Assembly (NCBI GenBank): GCA_009781895.1
Contig: WQUV01000003.1
Coordinates: 28,598-92,597 of the forward strand
DNA from: Candidatus Saccharimonadota bacterium
Lineage (GTDB): Bacteria > Patescibacteriota > Saccharimonadia > Saccharimonadales > Saccharimonadaceae
Length of the DNA stretch: 64,000 nt
Direction: 5' to 3'
Of the stretch, positions 1 through 8,379 are shown piece by piece. The notes below the pieces were generated by a model, which saw nothing but the letters and a program-made list of their open reading frames with translations, was not told the origin of the DNA and ran no database searches. Every line of letters starts with the position of its first letter. Position 1 is the stretch's first letter. The translations under genes and the position numbers were made by a program.

Positions 1-224
1 ATGTTGATCTTGTAGTCGTTATAGAAGACGGCAGTTTGCTTGGCGGTAATAGTGATGCCGCGTTCGGCTTCTTGGTCGCCGCTATCCATGATGAGAGTCT
101 GGGACATTTCGGCTTGATTGTCGCGGAAGGTCTTGGACTGCTTGAGTAGACCGTCCACCAAGGTTGTCTTGCCGTGGTCGACGTGGGCGATAATTGCGAT
201 ATTGCGGATCTTCTGTTGCTCCAT
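1..224 (-). CDS. typA: TypA/BipA ribosome-associated GTPase, N-terminal part (runs off window)
   Basis: The 74 visible N-terminal residues carry the G1 loop AHVDHGKTT (about residues 13-21) and the switch region [12 protein letters not shown], the order found in translational GTPases of the TypA/BipA group, which act on the ribosome during assembly and stress. The gene continues beyond position 1. The start ATG (222-224) has no Shine-Dalgarno, but a minus-strand TATAAT box lies at 231-236, six nt upstream, so the mRNA is probably leaderless. LepA is the main alternative, but the [20 protein letters not shown] opening fits TypA better. Confidence 0.85.
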   Translation of the reverse strand, partial: MEQQKIRNIAIIAHVDHGKTTLVDGLLKQSKTFRDNQAEMSQTLIMDSGDQEAERGITITAKQTAVFYNDYKIN

Positions 225-306
225 TTGGTAATTATAGCATAATAAAGCGCTTTGTTCAAGGGGTGGAGGCGGGGAAAATGCAAGGAGTTCAACTTGCGAT
301 AAAGGG

Positions 307-312
307 TATAAT
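307..312 (+). promoter_or_regulatory. -10 box of the HD-domain gene, with a leader hairpin at 338-355
   Basis: TATAAT at 307-312 has no recognisable -35 box at 17 nt spacing. The inferred leader (about 319-383) contains a perfect 7-bp hairpin, GGGCGCT-CTAA-AGCGCCC, at 338-355. It is followed by a T-rich stretch and then the ribosome binding site AAGGAGG (368-374). The hairpin plus T-rich stretch resembles an attenuator, but this is inference. Confidence 0.5.
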
Positions 313-383
313 GTGATATTATGTTTACTCAGATAGTGGGCGCTCTAAAGCGCCCAAGAATTTTTATAAGGAGGCGAGTAATT

Positions 384-1250
384 ATGTCTGAGAGGTATGA
401 GCTGGTCGTCGACCTTAGGGCGAAGGCACATAGAATCTGTGAGTTCTACGCCATGATTTATCGTATGTATCAGCCGCGGGCGATTTGCCGTCGTTACGCA
501 TACCCGGGAGCGCGTTATCGGACAGAGTTTTACGTACAGTCGTTGGCGGAGCATTCGTTCTTGCTAGCGCAACTGGCACCCGTGGTGTATGCTGAGTTTC
601 GTGACTTGTTCGCGAAGACAGATATATCACCATTTACGCTGGCGTTTTATGGCATAAAACATGATAATCCTGAGGCAATTTGCGGTGATGTGTCTACAGA
701 TGTGGATGGTGTGACAGCAGCGACCAAGCAGGCGGTTGAGCACGGTGCGATTTCGCAGATTTATGATGGACTGGCGATCAGTGACTTCATGAAGGAGATA
801 TTTCATCATTACGAAGACCGTAGTGAGTATCTGACGAAAATCATCAAGATGCTGGATGCTTTGGAGCTAGTGCTGTATTCTCAGCTTTGCGTGCGAGGCG
901 GCGTGGGCGCGATCAAGCAGATTTACGGGTCAGATCCTGTGCAGTTTTGCTTGGTTGTAGATGGTGAAGAAAGACCGATTGATATGCGGACATATGGGGA
1001 GGTAGCGGAATACTTTGATGGTAATGGTCAAGTGAGGATCGACGGTGCGGTAGTGAAGAGTGATCTGTCTTATGTTCTGCCGATCTCGCGGATCATGTAC
1101 GATCACAGCTTAACGCGGATGAAAGCGAGTATTATTGGTAGGACAGCGCCCGAACTGATAGCGATATTTGAACTGATTTGTAGTGAAGCGTTTAAATTTC
1201 CGTTTGAGGATTATAATTTGGGTAACATGCCCGCGCCATTCGCCTTATGA
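384..1250 (+). CDS. HD-domain metal-dependent phosphohydrolase (HDDC2/YfbR-like)
   Basis: A 288-residue protein with the HD metal-site pattern: H57 in AEHSF, H93-D94 in KHDNPEAICGD, and a following D. The spacing and the E(A/V)xxGD signature match the HDDC2/YfbR family, whose members hydrolyse deoxynucleoside monophosphates. The C-terminal half is longer than in those enzymes and I do not recognise it. The start at 384 is chosen over an in-frame ATG at 321 because a strong GGAGG lies at 370-374 and the 5' part reads as leader. It stands alone on the plus strand and converges on yraN. Substrate is unknown. Confidence 0.65.
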   Translation: MSERYELVVDLRAKAHRICEFYAMIYRMYQPRAICRRYAYPGARYRTEFYVQSLAEHSFLLAQLAPVVYAEFRDLFAKTDISPFTLAFYGIKHDNPEAICGDVSTDVDGVTAATKQAVEHGAISQIYDGLAISDFMKEIFHHYEDRSEYLTKIIKMLDALELVLYSQLCVRGGVGAIKQIYGSDPVQFCLVVDGEERPIDMRTYGEVAEYFDGNGQVRIDGAVVKSDLSYVLPISRIMYDHSLTRMKASIIGRTAPELIAIFELICSEAFKFPFEDYNLGNMPAPFAL

Positions 1251-1255
1251 TGTAG

Positions 1256-1280
1256 AGCCACCCCGCGATATGGGGTGGCT
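1256..1280. terminator. Hairpin between convergent genes
   Basis: AGCCACCCC-GCGATAT-GGGGTGGCT forms a perfect 9-bp stem between the stop codons of the HD gene and yraN. Neither side has a good T tract (plus side AAAATCTT), so it is either a weak bidirectional terminator or an mRNA 3'-end stabiliser. Confidence 0.55.
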
Positions 1281-1290
1281 AAAATCTTGG

Positions 1291-1650
1291 CTAGTCGAGG
1301 ATAATGAAGTTTTGGACGGCGAAATTGCCGTTGACGATGGCGGCAGCGAGGAGGGGTTGGTGGTCGGAGAATTCGGAGTGCTGGGCGATGAAGAGCTCAG
1401 CAGCTCTGGTCATCTGACGGAGCTTGGATTGGGAGATGGCGCCGATACCGCCACCGAAATGGTCGGATTCGCGCATCTTGACTTCCACGAAGAAGATTTC
1501 ATTTTCGCCATCTTCATTCTCGGAAGTTGAAACGATGTCAATCTCACACATGCGAGTCCGCCAGTTGCGTACGACTATTTCATGCCCATGATCTTCTAGG
1601 TATGAGGAAACCGCACTTTCAGCGCGGTTCCCTATATTAGTCGTATTCAC
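1291..1650 (-). CDS. YraN/UPF0102 family nuclease-like protein
   Basis: A 119-residue protein of the UPF0102 (YraN) family, which has a PD-(D/E)xK nuclease fold and unproven function. The opening GNRAESAVSSYLEDHG and the catalytic-type residues E36-x-D38 and E56-V-K58 match the family. It lies 3 nt downstream of rplS on the same strand; the rplS-yraN neighbourhood is common in bacteria. No separate promoter is visible, so it is probably co-transcribed with rplS. Length is typical. Confidence 0.85.
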   Translation of the reverse strand: MNTTNIGNRAESAVSSYLEDHGHEIVVRNWRTRMCEIDIVSTSENEDGENEIFFVEVKMRESDHFGGGIGAISQSKLRQMTRAAELFIAQHSEFSDHQPLLAAAIVNGNFAVQNFIILD

Positions 1651-1653
1651 TAA

Positions 1654-2130
1654 TTATTCAGCTGGTTCTTCGGCTGGCTCGTCGTTAGCGGGAGCGTTGT
1701 CGGTATCTTTCTCGTCAGCCTCGAGGACTTCAACGGCTGCTTCTTCGGGAGTGCCGCCAACTAGCTCGTTAGCGTTAACTCGGTCGAAACGGGTGGCTGC
1801 GAGGCGAGTAGATTTACCAACGCGATTACGCATGTATGACAGGAAGTTACGGCGGACCTTGCCGCGGGCAACGATCTCGATCTTTGTGATAAGTGGACTG
1901 TGGAGCATAAAGCTTCTTTCGACGCCAACGCCGCTAGCGATCTTGCGAACTAGGAAGCTAGCAGTGTGAGAATTGTTGCGAGTAACGCGAATAACGGTAC
2001 CCTGGAACATCTGAACACGCTCTTTGTCGCCTTCTTTAATCTTCTGGTAGACCTTGACGGTGTCACCAGTACGGAGCGCAACAACTGCACGCTTTTGCTT
2101 GTCGTTAACTGTCTTGATTAATTCACTCAT
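1654..2130 (-). CDS. rplS: 50S ribosomal protein L19 with acidic C-terminal tail
   Basis: Residues 1 to about 117 are a normal L19: GDTVKV, QGTVIRV, the FxVRKIASGVGVERSF core, and HSPLITKIEIVARGKVRR. L19 sits at the 30S-50S interface. The protein continues for about 40 further residues rich in E, D, A and P, an acidic tail absent from most L19 proteins. The start at 2130 has no Shine-Dalgarno but a minus-strand TAAAAT box at 2137-2142, six nt upstream, so it is likely leaderless. It is followed by yraN. Confidence 0.95.
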   Translation of the reverse strand: MSELIKTVNDKQKRAVVALRTGDTVKVYQKIKEGDKERVQMFQGTVIRVTRNNSHTASFLVRKIASGVGVERSFMLHSPLITKIEIVARGKVRRNFLSYMRNRVGKSTRLAATRFDRVNANELVGGTPEEAAVEVLEADEKDTDNAPANDEPAEEPAE

Positions 2131-2205
2131 AGAGACATTTTACCACACTTTGAGGTGATTTACAAGGGTTTTTCGCGATATGTAAGTGTGGTATAGTAGA
2201 TGTGT

Positions 2206-2712
2206 ATGACTGACAGATTCAACAAAAAAGTTCGTGGCGGGATCCTAGCGCTCGCGGCAGCTGGAATTGCGGTGACCTTAGTTTTGGTGGGAGCGTTTAA
2301 TGCGCATGCGGAAGATGAGATACAGTCTTGTGATGAGCTGCAAATGTCGGCGAAGCATCAGTTGGAGCGAGATGCGCCACTACAGTCGGCGTTATGGCGA
2401 CGCTACGATCATATGCTACGTAACTTGATGTTACCAATGAACGCAAGGTTAGCGTTAAATGGACATTCGATTGATGAATTGGCGAGTATCGCTAGTGATT
2501 TTACGGGCGAAATGGGGGTATTTGAATCGACTTTTGCGCACTACCAAGAGGAAGCAGAGGCTTTCTTGATTATGCGATGCGACGAGACAGCACCAGATGT
2601 AGCGAGAGAGATTGGTAGCTTACGTGAGAATATGGTTGCGTCGAAGCAGCGCCTAGACAATCTGCTGGAGGCGTTTCGAGCTAGGGTGGTAGCGGAAAGC
2701 GAGAATTTCTGA
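2206..2712 (+). CDS. Secreted or membrane-anchored hypothetical protein
   Basis: Not recognised. About 168 residues with a basic N terminus and a hydrophobic stretch (about residues 11-31) ending AHA-ED, consistent with a Sec signal peptide or anchor. The rest is mostly helical, with two Cys (CDEL and MRCDE) that could form a disulfide outside the cell. TATAGT at 2192-2197 lies 8 nt before the ATG at 2206 with no Shine-Dalgarno, so I chose this leaderless start over ATG 2200. The stop overlaps the next start (TGATG), indicating translational coupling with the small membrane protein downstream. Confidence 0.6.
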   Translation: MTDRFNKKVRGGILALAAAGIAVTLVLVGAFNAHAEDEIQSCDELQMSAKHQLERDAPLQSALWRRYDHMLRNLMLPMNARLALNGHSIDELASIASDFTGEMGVFESTFAHYQEEAEAFLIMRCDETAPDVAREIGSLRENMVASKQRLDNLLEAFRARVVAESENF

Positions 2713-2990
2713 TGGAAGAGGCGACAGGTATGAGTGGCGGTAAGAAGTTAACACTAGTAGTGTTCGGCGCGATTGCCGTGGCGCTCGTGATAGTAACTGT
2801 GGGGATTGCGTTATATTATCATACAGGCACCTATAGAGTAGATCCGACGCGCGTTGGCGCAGGTCGACCACTACCAGCAGGCGATAATTGGGAGTTCGAG
2901 GCGGTTGGTCCGTTAAATCAGCAGACATTCCAGCTATTTCTCGAGCATTTCGACATCAACTTTAACGCCGTTCGCAATCACGACTTTTAG
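2712..2990 (+). CDS. Small single-pass membrane protein
   Basis: Not recognised. 92 residues: a short cytoplasmic N terminus, one strong membrane segment (about residues 12-36, LTLVVFGAIAVALVIVTVGI), and an external tail of about 55 residues. It shares one base with the stop of the preceding secreted-protein gene, so the two are translationally coupled and probably act together at the cell surface. No promoter of its own is visible. Confidence 0.55.
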   Translation: MEEATGMSGGKKLTLVVFGAIAVALVIVTVGIALYYHTGTYRVDPTRVGAGRPLPAGDNWEFEAVGPLNQQTFQLFLEHFDINFNAVRNHDF

Positions 2991-3126
2991 AGTGCTCCCA
3001 CCCTCCAGCGACCTTTGAATTTTTCTCTGCAGTGCCGTGCTCGACGTATACTAGATACGCCTGCGCGTGACCCTTTGAGAGAAAACCCAAATCTCATCTG
3101 GATGGAGAGAGCTTAAACGTGCAAGA

Positions 3127-5577
3127 CTAGCTGGTGAGGAGTAGAGAGAGCTTGGAGGCGAAATGTTCGCGTTCTTTGGTGATGAGCTGAGCGCGTGACT
3201 GGATGGCTGGTTCGGCGATCGCGATCTCGCGGGCGATGTCAGGTTGTTTGGCGAGTGGCTTAAAGAAAGCTTTGAAGTCACCGAGTTCTGGTACTGTGCG
3301 AAGAGTGCGGCCGAGTAGGCGTGGATAATAAGCTAGGTCGTGGCCACGGAAGAGAGCGTCGAGAGTGGCCCAGTTGGCTTTGATCCAGTCGAAGGTGAGA
3401 GGTCGAGCGTAAGGATTTAATAGAAGACCGCTTACGAAAGTGAGGAGGTCTTGTGAGCGGACGAAGCTCTTGTCGAGGAGGCGTCCAAGAATGACATTGA
3501 TGAGGTCTGGGTTCTTGGTGCTAGTGATGGCAATAGCGACGTCGTGCTGAATATCTGGTGCAATAATCTGCGGGTAGTGGCTGGCGAGGAGGTCGACGTT
3601 GGCACCAGTGTCGAATTTGACATGAGTAGCAAGGATAGTGGCGCGAATATTCGGATCGAAGCGCATAAACTGGTTGATGTCATAGCGGAGGAGGCTGTTG
3701 ATGGCATCAGGACTTTCGGAGTAGGCCATATAGCCAACAATGATGGCTCGGAGTTCGGTGTCGTGAGCGGTGTCCTGCGGGCTTGGTTCGAGCCCGAGGG
3801 CGACATAGCACTTCAGTGCGGCTCTGCCGACTAGGGTCTTGAATTGTTGTTCCTGGAGAGTGTTAGGTTCGATGAAGTTGCGAAGTAGCGCTATCAAATA
3901 GCCAGCAGCAGACCAGACGAGATAATCGGTCTCGAATTGGAGCGAGACGAGGAGGTCGAGAGCGGTAGCGACTGAGAGCTCGCCAGCTTCGACTAGAAGG
4001 CGAGCGTCGGTAAAGACGCGGGCGCGTTCTTGTGGGGTAAGGTTAGGCAGGCTGTGGATCTTTTCAGGTGTGACAGGTAAGAGATAGTAGCCAGAGAGGT
4101 CGCTGCGGAGTTTAGGTAGCGGGAACTTGGATTTGCCGCCGATGCCTTTCAGGCTGAAGGCACGCTGTTTAACATTGTCGCCATTGACGCTTTCGATGTA
4201 TGGATAGCCAGTGTTGTCGAGCCAGTAATCCATGAGCTGTTTGGCGTTTGGGAGCTCGGCCCATAGATCGTCGGAAGTAGTGTTTTTGAAGGCGTGCTTA
4301 GTGAAGTAGGACTTAATCCCAGCGTAGAAGGCTTCCTCGCCGAGCTCAGAGATGAGTTGAGAGAGGAGGCAGGCGCCTTTGGCATAAACTATAGCACCAT
4401 CGAAGAGAGTTTGGATCTCGTCGGGGCTGTTGACGTTCTGACGAATAGCTTGGATGTTTGGCATGAGGTCGCGCTGCATAGCAAAGGCGCGTTCATTGAG
4501 GTAGAAGTCGTCCATGATTTTCCACTCAGGGAAGATTGAGTCAATACAGACGTACTCAATGTAGGTAGCGAAAGATTCGTTAAGCCAGAGGTCGTCCCAC
4601 CAGCGCATAGTGACGAGATTACCAAACCATTGATGAGCGACTTCGTGGGCGACGACTAGAGCAATGCGCTTCTTGGCGTCGAGGCTGGTGGCTTCATTGA
4701 CGATCATGAGGCTTTCGCGGTAGGTGATGAGACCCCAGTTTTCCATAGCGCCAGCTTCGAAGTCAGGCAAGGCGACTTGGTCGAGTTTGACAAGTGGGTA
4801 ACGGACCCCGAACTTTTCGGTGAAGAAGTCGAGCGAACGACTCGCTACCTCACAGGCGAATTGCAGGGAGGCCTGAGAATGATTAGCGGTGGCATAGGTG
4901 GTGACTTTAGTGCCGTGCTTCGAGATGTGCTCGACCGACTGGAATTGACCGAGGACGAAGGCGAGCAGATAGGTGCTCATGCGAGGGGTTTTATGGAAGG
5001 CGGTGCGGACGCGCTCGTTCTCCATTTGGAGGCGGGTGATGATAGGGGTGTTGCCGAGGGCACTCTGGGTTGGTTCGTGGATAAGGACGAGATGGAACTC
5101 AGCTTTTGCTTCTGGTTCGTCGATGCAAGGGAAGACGTTTCGAGCGTAGTGGCTCTCGAACTGGGTGGCGATGATTTCGCGCGATTTGTCGCCTACATTG
5201 CAGGTGGAAAGATAAGCGCCATTCATCTTTTGGGTGGCGATAGGAGCTTGCCAGGCGATACTGAGAGTGATCGAGTCAGGATTGGCACCGAGCTTGTCGT
5301 CGCGTTCGGCGACTTTGTCGTCTGTGTTTTTAGCGGCGCTAGGCGGCTCGGTGTCGTGGATAGACAGGATGTCGCCTTCTTGGGTGAACTTGAGCTTGCG
5401 TTTGTTTTGACCGATCTCGACTATGCGGAGGCCGTTAGCGTGGAGCTTGACGATGCGGGATTTGGGGTTCGGGATACCAACTACGACCATCTGACCAGTG
5501 ATCTGGCGGTCAGCGGTGTAGACGTCTAGCAATAATTGATAAGAAATAGGCTTGAATTGATTATATAAACGCTCCAT
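3127..5577 (-). CDS. M1 family aminopeptidase (PepN-like)
   Basis: 816 residues, close to full family length. The substrate-binding GAMENWG motif is at 276-282, the zinc site HEVAH at 311-315, and the third ligand E334 (in NESFAT) 19 residues after the second His: a complete gluzincin site. The C-terminal half is the helical repeat domain usual in M1 enzymes. Role: removal of N-terminal amino acids from peptides, useful to an organism that imports peptides. There is no signal peptide, so it is cytoplasmic. A minus-strand TATACT at 5587-5592 lies 9 nt before the start; no Shine-Dalgarno is seen, so it is probably leaderless. Confidence 0.92.
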   Translation of the reverse strand: MERLYNQFKPISYQLLLDVYTADRQITGQMVVVGIPNPKSRIVKLHANGLRIVEIGQNKRKLKFTQEGDILSIHDTEPPSAAKNTDDKVAERDDKLGANPDSITLSIAWQAPIATQKMNGAYLSTCNVGDKSREIIATQFESHYARNVFPCIDEPEAKAEFHLVLIHEPTQSALGNTPIITRLQMENERVRTAFHKTPRMSTYLLAFVLGQFQSVEHISKHGTKVTTYATANHSQASLQFACEVASRSLDFFTEKFGVRYPLVKLDQVALPDFEAGAMENWGLITYRESLMIVNEATSLDAKKRIALVVAHEVAHQWFGNLVTMRWWDDLWLNESFATYIEYVCIDSIFPEWKIMDDFYLNERAFAMQRDLMPNIQAIRQNVNSPDEIQTLFDGAIVYAKGACLLSQLISELGEEAFYAGIKSYFTKHAFKNTTSDDLWAELPNAKQLMDYWLDNTGYPYIESVNGDNVKQRAFSLKGIGGKSKFPLPKLRSDLSGYYLLPVTPEKIHSLPNLTPQERARVFTDARLLVEAGELSVATALDLLVSLQFETDYLVWSAAGYLIALLRNFIEPNTLQEQQFKTLVGRAALKCYVALGLEPSPQDTAHDTELRAIIVGYMAYSESPDAINSLLRYDINQFMRFDPNIRATILATHVKFDTGANVDLLASHYPQIIAPDIQHDVAIAITSTKNPDLINVILGRLLDKSFVRSQDLLTFVSGLLLNPYARPLTFDWIKANWATLDALFRGHDLAYYPRLLGRTLRTVPELGDFKAFFKPLAKQPDIAREIAIAEPAIQSRAQLITKEREHFASKLSLLLTS

Positions 5578-5639
5578 AGTGTATATAGTATATCACAAGA
5601 ACCACCCCCGAGACAGAAGTGGTTTTGACTGTATTGGGG

Positions 5640-6260
5640 TTAGCTTTGCGATATAGAGTATAGAGCTATGCCTGTTGCTACCGACACATTGAGGGATTCT
5701 TTGATGCCTTGCATCTTGATTTCGATGCTAGAGTCGCAGAGCTTGAGGATTTCGGGCGGGAGGCCATGGCGTTCTTCGCCGATTATAAGGAGGACGTCGT
5801 CTTTTAGCTTTGGTAGGTCGGGGAGGACATGGCTGTCGGGTGACTGCTCAAGCGCAATGATTTGAGTGGGCTTGTCTATGGTGGCGAGGGCTTCTTCTAG
5901 GCAGTCATAGCGGAGGAGGTTTAGGGATTTTTCGGCGCCGAGAGAGGTCTTAGCGAAGACGCGGTCCATCTTGGTGCGGACATGGGAGAGACGAGAGTCG
6001 CGCTTGAGGGTTGGGTGAGGAGTGGTGCCGATGAAATAAACGGTGTCGACCGCGAAGCCGTCGGCGGTCCGCAAGATTGAGGCGACGTTATGGATGCTGC
6101 GTAAGTTCCATAATGCTAAAGAAATGCGAGCTTTAGGCAAGCCAGCCATCTCGGCACGACGTTCGCCCACCCCGTCTCCACGGGAGGGCGCCGTCTCGAA
6201 CTCGCCAGCAGGCTCCGTTAGCCCTCGTTGTCTGAGCTTGCCTCCTAGCTCGCTGCTCAT
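5640..6260 (-). CDS. TrmH/SpoU-family RNA 2'-O-methyltransferase with N-terminal extension
   Basis: The SPOUT domain starts near residue 39 and shows the family motifs LRSIHNVASILRTADGF, IIGEERHGLPPEIL and KESLNVSVATGIAL, so it is an S-adenosylmethionine-dependent tRNA or rRNA ribose methyltransferase. The first 38 residues are Gly/Arg/Glu-rich, unlike the family, and their DNA holds a palindrome (6164-6190). I keep the long start because ATG at 6260 overlaps the upstream stop (ATGA) and has a GGAGGG site; the internal Met39 has none. Last gene of a six-gene minus-strand operon. The exact target nucleoside is unknown. Confidence 0.85.
   Translation of the reverse strand: MSSELGGKLRQRGLTEPAGEFETAPSRGDGVGERRAEMAGLPKARISLALWNLRSIHNVASILRTADGFAVDTVYFIGTTPHPTLKRDSRLSHVRTKMDRVFAKTSLGAEKSLNLLRYDCLEEALATIDKPTQIIALEQSPDSHVLPDLPKLKDDVLLIIGEERHGLPPEILKLCDSSIEIKMQGIKESLNVSVATGIALYSISQS
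6164..6190. repeat. Palindrome inside the TrmH N-terminal extension
   Basis: CGCCCACCCCGT and ACGGGAGGGCG flank the loop CTCC, giving about 11 bp with one bulge or mismatch. It lies in the GC-rich 5' extension of the trmH gene, outside the conserved SPOUT domain. Confidence 0.5.
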
Positions 6261-7117
6261 AGTATCCCTCCAGCTAGTCCGGTGATCTTTGGGTTGGGGG
6301 ACCAGAGGGAGAGGAGGAGGGTGCGAGTGGCAGCTTCACCGGCCCAGAGGGTGAGAGGATTGTATTTAGTGGTGGCGAGGTTAGTGACGATAACTTTGCC
6401 GTCTTGGGTTGCGATATGGTTATCGTGAGTGAAGGTTGCAAGACCGCATTCGTAGGTGAGAGTGAACTTATGGAGGGCTTCGGCGACCTGTGGGAGGGGG
6501 GTGCTGAAGTTGATCAACTTCGGGTAAAGCACGGATTTAAAGAGGTGCTGGAGCTGATTGAATGTGATCAACATCTTTAGGTGGGGATTTTCGAGGGGGA
6601 GGTGGTCATTCAAAAGCGAGATGGCGTCGCGGGTGACTAGGATTGGTTTTTTGTCGGCGTGAAAATCCTTGAGATTCCCCAGGAAGTGAGCGAAGGTTTG
6701 CTGGGTTTCGGAGTTCTTGCCAAAGTCGCCGATGAGGAGGATGCCGTCAGCCCAGGTGGCTAGCTCCTTGAGGTCGCCGTAGATGGCTTTGGTGAAGCCG
6801 AGAGACTTGGCATCGCCAGAGAAGATGAAATCGGGATTCTTGGGCAGCATTTTCTCGAGGCATTTTGGCAGGAGGACTTTGACTTCGGCGGCTCCTAATT
6901 CGAGAGTTTTGCCGTAGGTATAGCTGACGCCAGCAAATCCTGCTGAGCTACCACCAATGATGAGGATCTTACCGCAGAGATCGAGGCGGTCGGGCGGGAG
7001 GAGGCTATCTGGGTGGAGGGGTTTGTTAATATCCTGAATCTTGAGAAAGCCACCGGCTCCTCGATAGGAACCGCCCTTTACTATCTCGGATTTGGTGTTC
7101 TTCTCTGATCCAGCCAT
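6257..7117 (-). CDS. Divergent NAD(P)HX dehydratase-like / ribokinase-fold protein
   Basis: 286 residues. The pattern KILIIGGSSAGFAG..GAAEVKVLLP, then ADGILLIGDFG and PILVTRDAISLL, follows the order of the C-terminal YjeF (NnrD) domain, which repairs hydrated NAD(P)H using ADP or ATP. The GxGD element that carries the catalytic Asp in that family is not visible; the matching region reads TNLATTKYNPLTLWAGEAAT. It may be inactive or have a different substrate. It sits between xth (which ends right before it) and trmH (4-nt overlap). Confidence 0.5.
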   Translation of the reverse strand: MAGSEKNTKSEIVKGGSYRGAGGFLKIQDINKPLHPDSLLPPDRLDLCGKILIIGGSSAGFAGVSYTYGKTLELGAAEVKVLLPKCLEKMLPKNPDFIFSGDAKSLGFTKAIYGDLKELATWADGILLIGDFGKNSETQQTFAHFLGNLKDFHADKKPILVTRDAISLLNDHLPLENPHLKMLITFNQLQHLFKSVLYPKLINFSTPLPQVAEALHKFTLTYECGLATFTHDNHIATQDGKVIVTNLATTKYNPLTLWAGEAATRTLLLSLWSPNPKITGLAGGIL

Positions 7118-7900
7118 CTATAGTTTAACCTCCACGCTGATGGGGCAGTGATCAGAGCCTGTTATTTCTGGGTAGATTTGGGCGTTTTGGGTTTTGAGGC
7201 CCTTGGTTAGCTGATAGTCGATACGCCAGCCGTTGTCGGGGCGGCGCTCTTTGACGCGAAAGCTCCACCAGGTGTATTGGATTCGGTCAGGGTTTTCGTC
7301 GCGCCAGACATCTTGGAAGCCGCTTTTTAGGTAGTTCTTGAAACCATCGCGCTCTTCGAGGGTGAAGCCGTGCTTGCCTTTCTTGGTGTTGGGCTTTGCG
7401 ACATCGATGGGTTCGTTTGCGACATTGAAGTCGCCCATCAAGAGGACTTTGTCGTACTTCTGGAAGAGACGATTGATATGAGCGTCGTATTTGACGCGGA
7501 CAGGGATCCGACTCAAATCTTCTTTGCCGTTGGGTGAATAAATGCTGACGAATAATGCACCCTCGATGTTAACCGCTGTAAGGCGACCTTCGCTGCAGGC
7601 GTCGCCGTACTGATCGTGAGTGTCGGTGGATTTTTCGAGGATTTGCTTGTGGGCTTTGAGGTCTTTACGAACCCAGAGGGCGGTGCCAGAGTAGCCTTTT
7701 TTGTCTTTGGCGAAAGACCAGAAGAATTGATAGTCGGGGAAGAGTTTCTCTAGCTCAAGTTCGGAGAGCTGAGGTTCTTGGATTTTGGTTTCCTGAAGGG
7801 CGAGTATGTCGGGGTCGTACTCTTGAATGAATTTTTGTAGATTACCTCTTTTGATGACGGCTCTAAGCCCATTTACGTTCCAAGAGAAGGCGCGTATCAT
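7118..7900 (-). CDS. xth: Exodeoxyribonuclease III / AP endonuclease
   Basis: 260 residues of the EEP nuclease fold: SWNVNGLRA at the N terminus, metal-binding E37 in LQETKI, the GDFNVA motif in the middle and GSDHCPI near the C terminus. It cleaves abasic sites in base excision repair and has 3'-5' exonuclease activity. Length is typical of the ExoA subgroup. Its start overlaps the smpB stop by 4 nt and it ends directly against the NnrD-like gene, so it is within the dus-to-trmH operon. Confidence 0.93.
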   Translation of the reverse strand: MIRAFSWNVNGLRAVIKRGNLQKFIQEYDPDILALQETKIQEPQLSELELEKLFPDYQFFWSFAKDKKGYSGTALWVRKDLKAHKQILEKSTDTHDQYGDACSEGRLTAVNIEGALFVSIYSPNGKEDLSRIPVRVKYDAHINRLFQKYDKVLLMGDFNVANEPIDVAKPNTKKGKHGFTLEERDGFKNYLKSGFQDVWRDENPDRIQYTWWSFRVKERRPDNGWRIDYQLTKGLKTQNAQIYPEITGSDHCPISVEVKL

Positions 7901-8379
7901 CGTTGGCCTTTCATCTGCCGTAACGCTTCGCGGTCGGACTCGCGACGCTTGATGGTCTCGCGTTTGTCGTAGGATTTCTTGCCCTTACCGATGGCGATTT
8001 CGACCTTGATGTAGCGACGACTAGGGAGGAGTTTGGTTGGGACGATGGTGTAGCCGTCGGTGCGGGCGCGGGTGAGTTCTTTGAGCTCTTTCTTGTTGAC
8101 AAGAAGCTTAACGGGGCTCGTGTCGATAACGTTATCGCTGTCGTTGCCGCTACTTTTGACGCTAAAGCTGGCGTTTTGGAGCCAGAGCTCGTCGTTACGA
8201 ATGACGACAAAGGCACCCTTCAGGTGGACGCGACTGTCGCGGACAGCGCGAACTTTGGCGCCTGTTAAGACCATACCAGCGAGGATATTTTGCCCGAGCT
8301 CATAGTCGAAGCGGGCACGGCGATTAATGACTGCTGCGGGTTGCTTGCGCTTAGGGTCTTTAGTCGGCTTTTTTGTCAT
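7897..8379 (-). CDS. smpB: SsrA-binding protein SmpB
   Basis: 160 residues with the SmpB layout: NRRARFDYELGQNILAGMVLTGAKVRAVRDSRVHLK, a beta-barrel core, and the basic C-terminal tail KGKKSYDKRETIKRRESDRE. It binds tmRNA and carries it to stalled ribosomes. The usual GTEVKS element reads GAKVRA and the R-KLL segment SPVKLLVNKKEL, so it is divergent but complete. It overlaps the glutaredoxin-like gene by 20 nt and xth by 4 nt. The tmRNA gene is not in this window. Confidence 0.92.
   Translation of the reverse strand: MTKKPTKDPKRKQPAAVINRRARFDYELGQNILAGMVLTGAKVRAVRDSRVHLKGAFVVIRNDELWLQNASFSVKSSGNDSDNVIDTSPVKLLVNKKELKELTRARTDGYTIVPTKLLPSRRYIKVEIAIGKGKKSYDKRETIKRRESDREALRQMKGQR

Noticed and set aside
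321..383. In-frame N-terminal extension of the HD protein
   Set aside because: This stretch contains a strong hairpin and the GGAGG site used by ATG 384, so it is treated as leader RNA.
4777..5529. 250-codon plus-strand ORF opposite the M1 aminopeptidase gene
   Set aside because: It lies wholly inside the conserved pepN coding sequence, has no family match by eye, no ribosome binding site, and a composition that mirrors the codon bias of the other strand.
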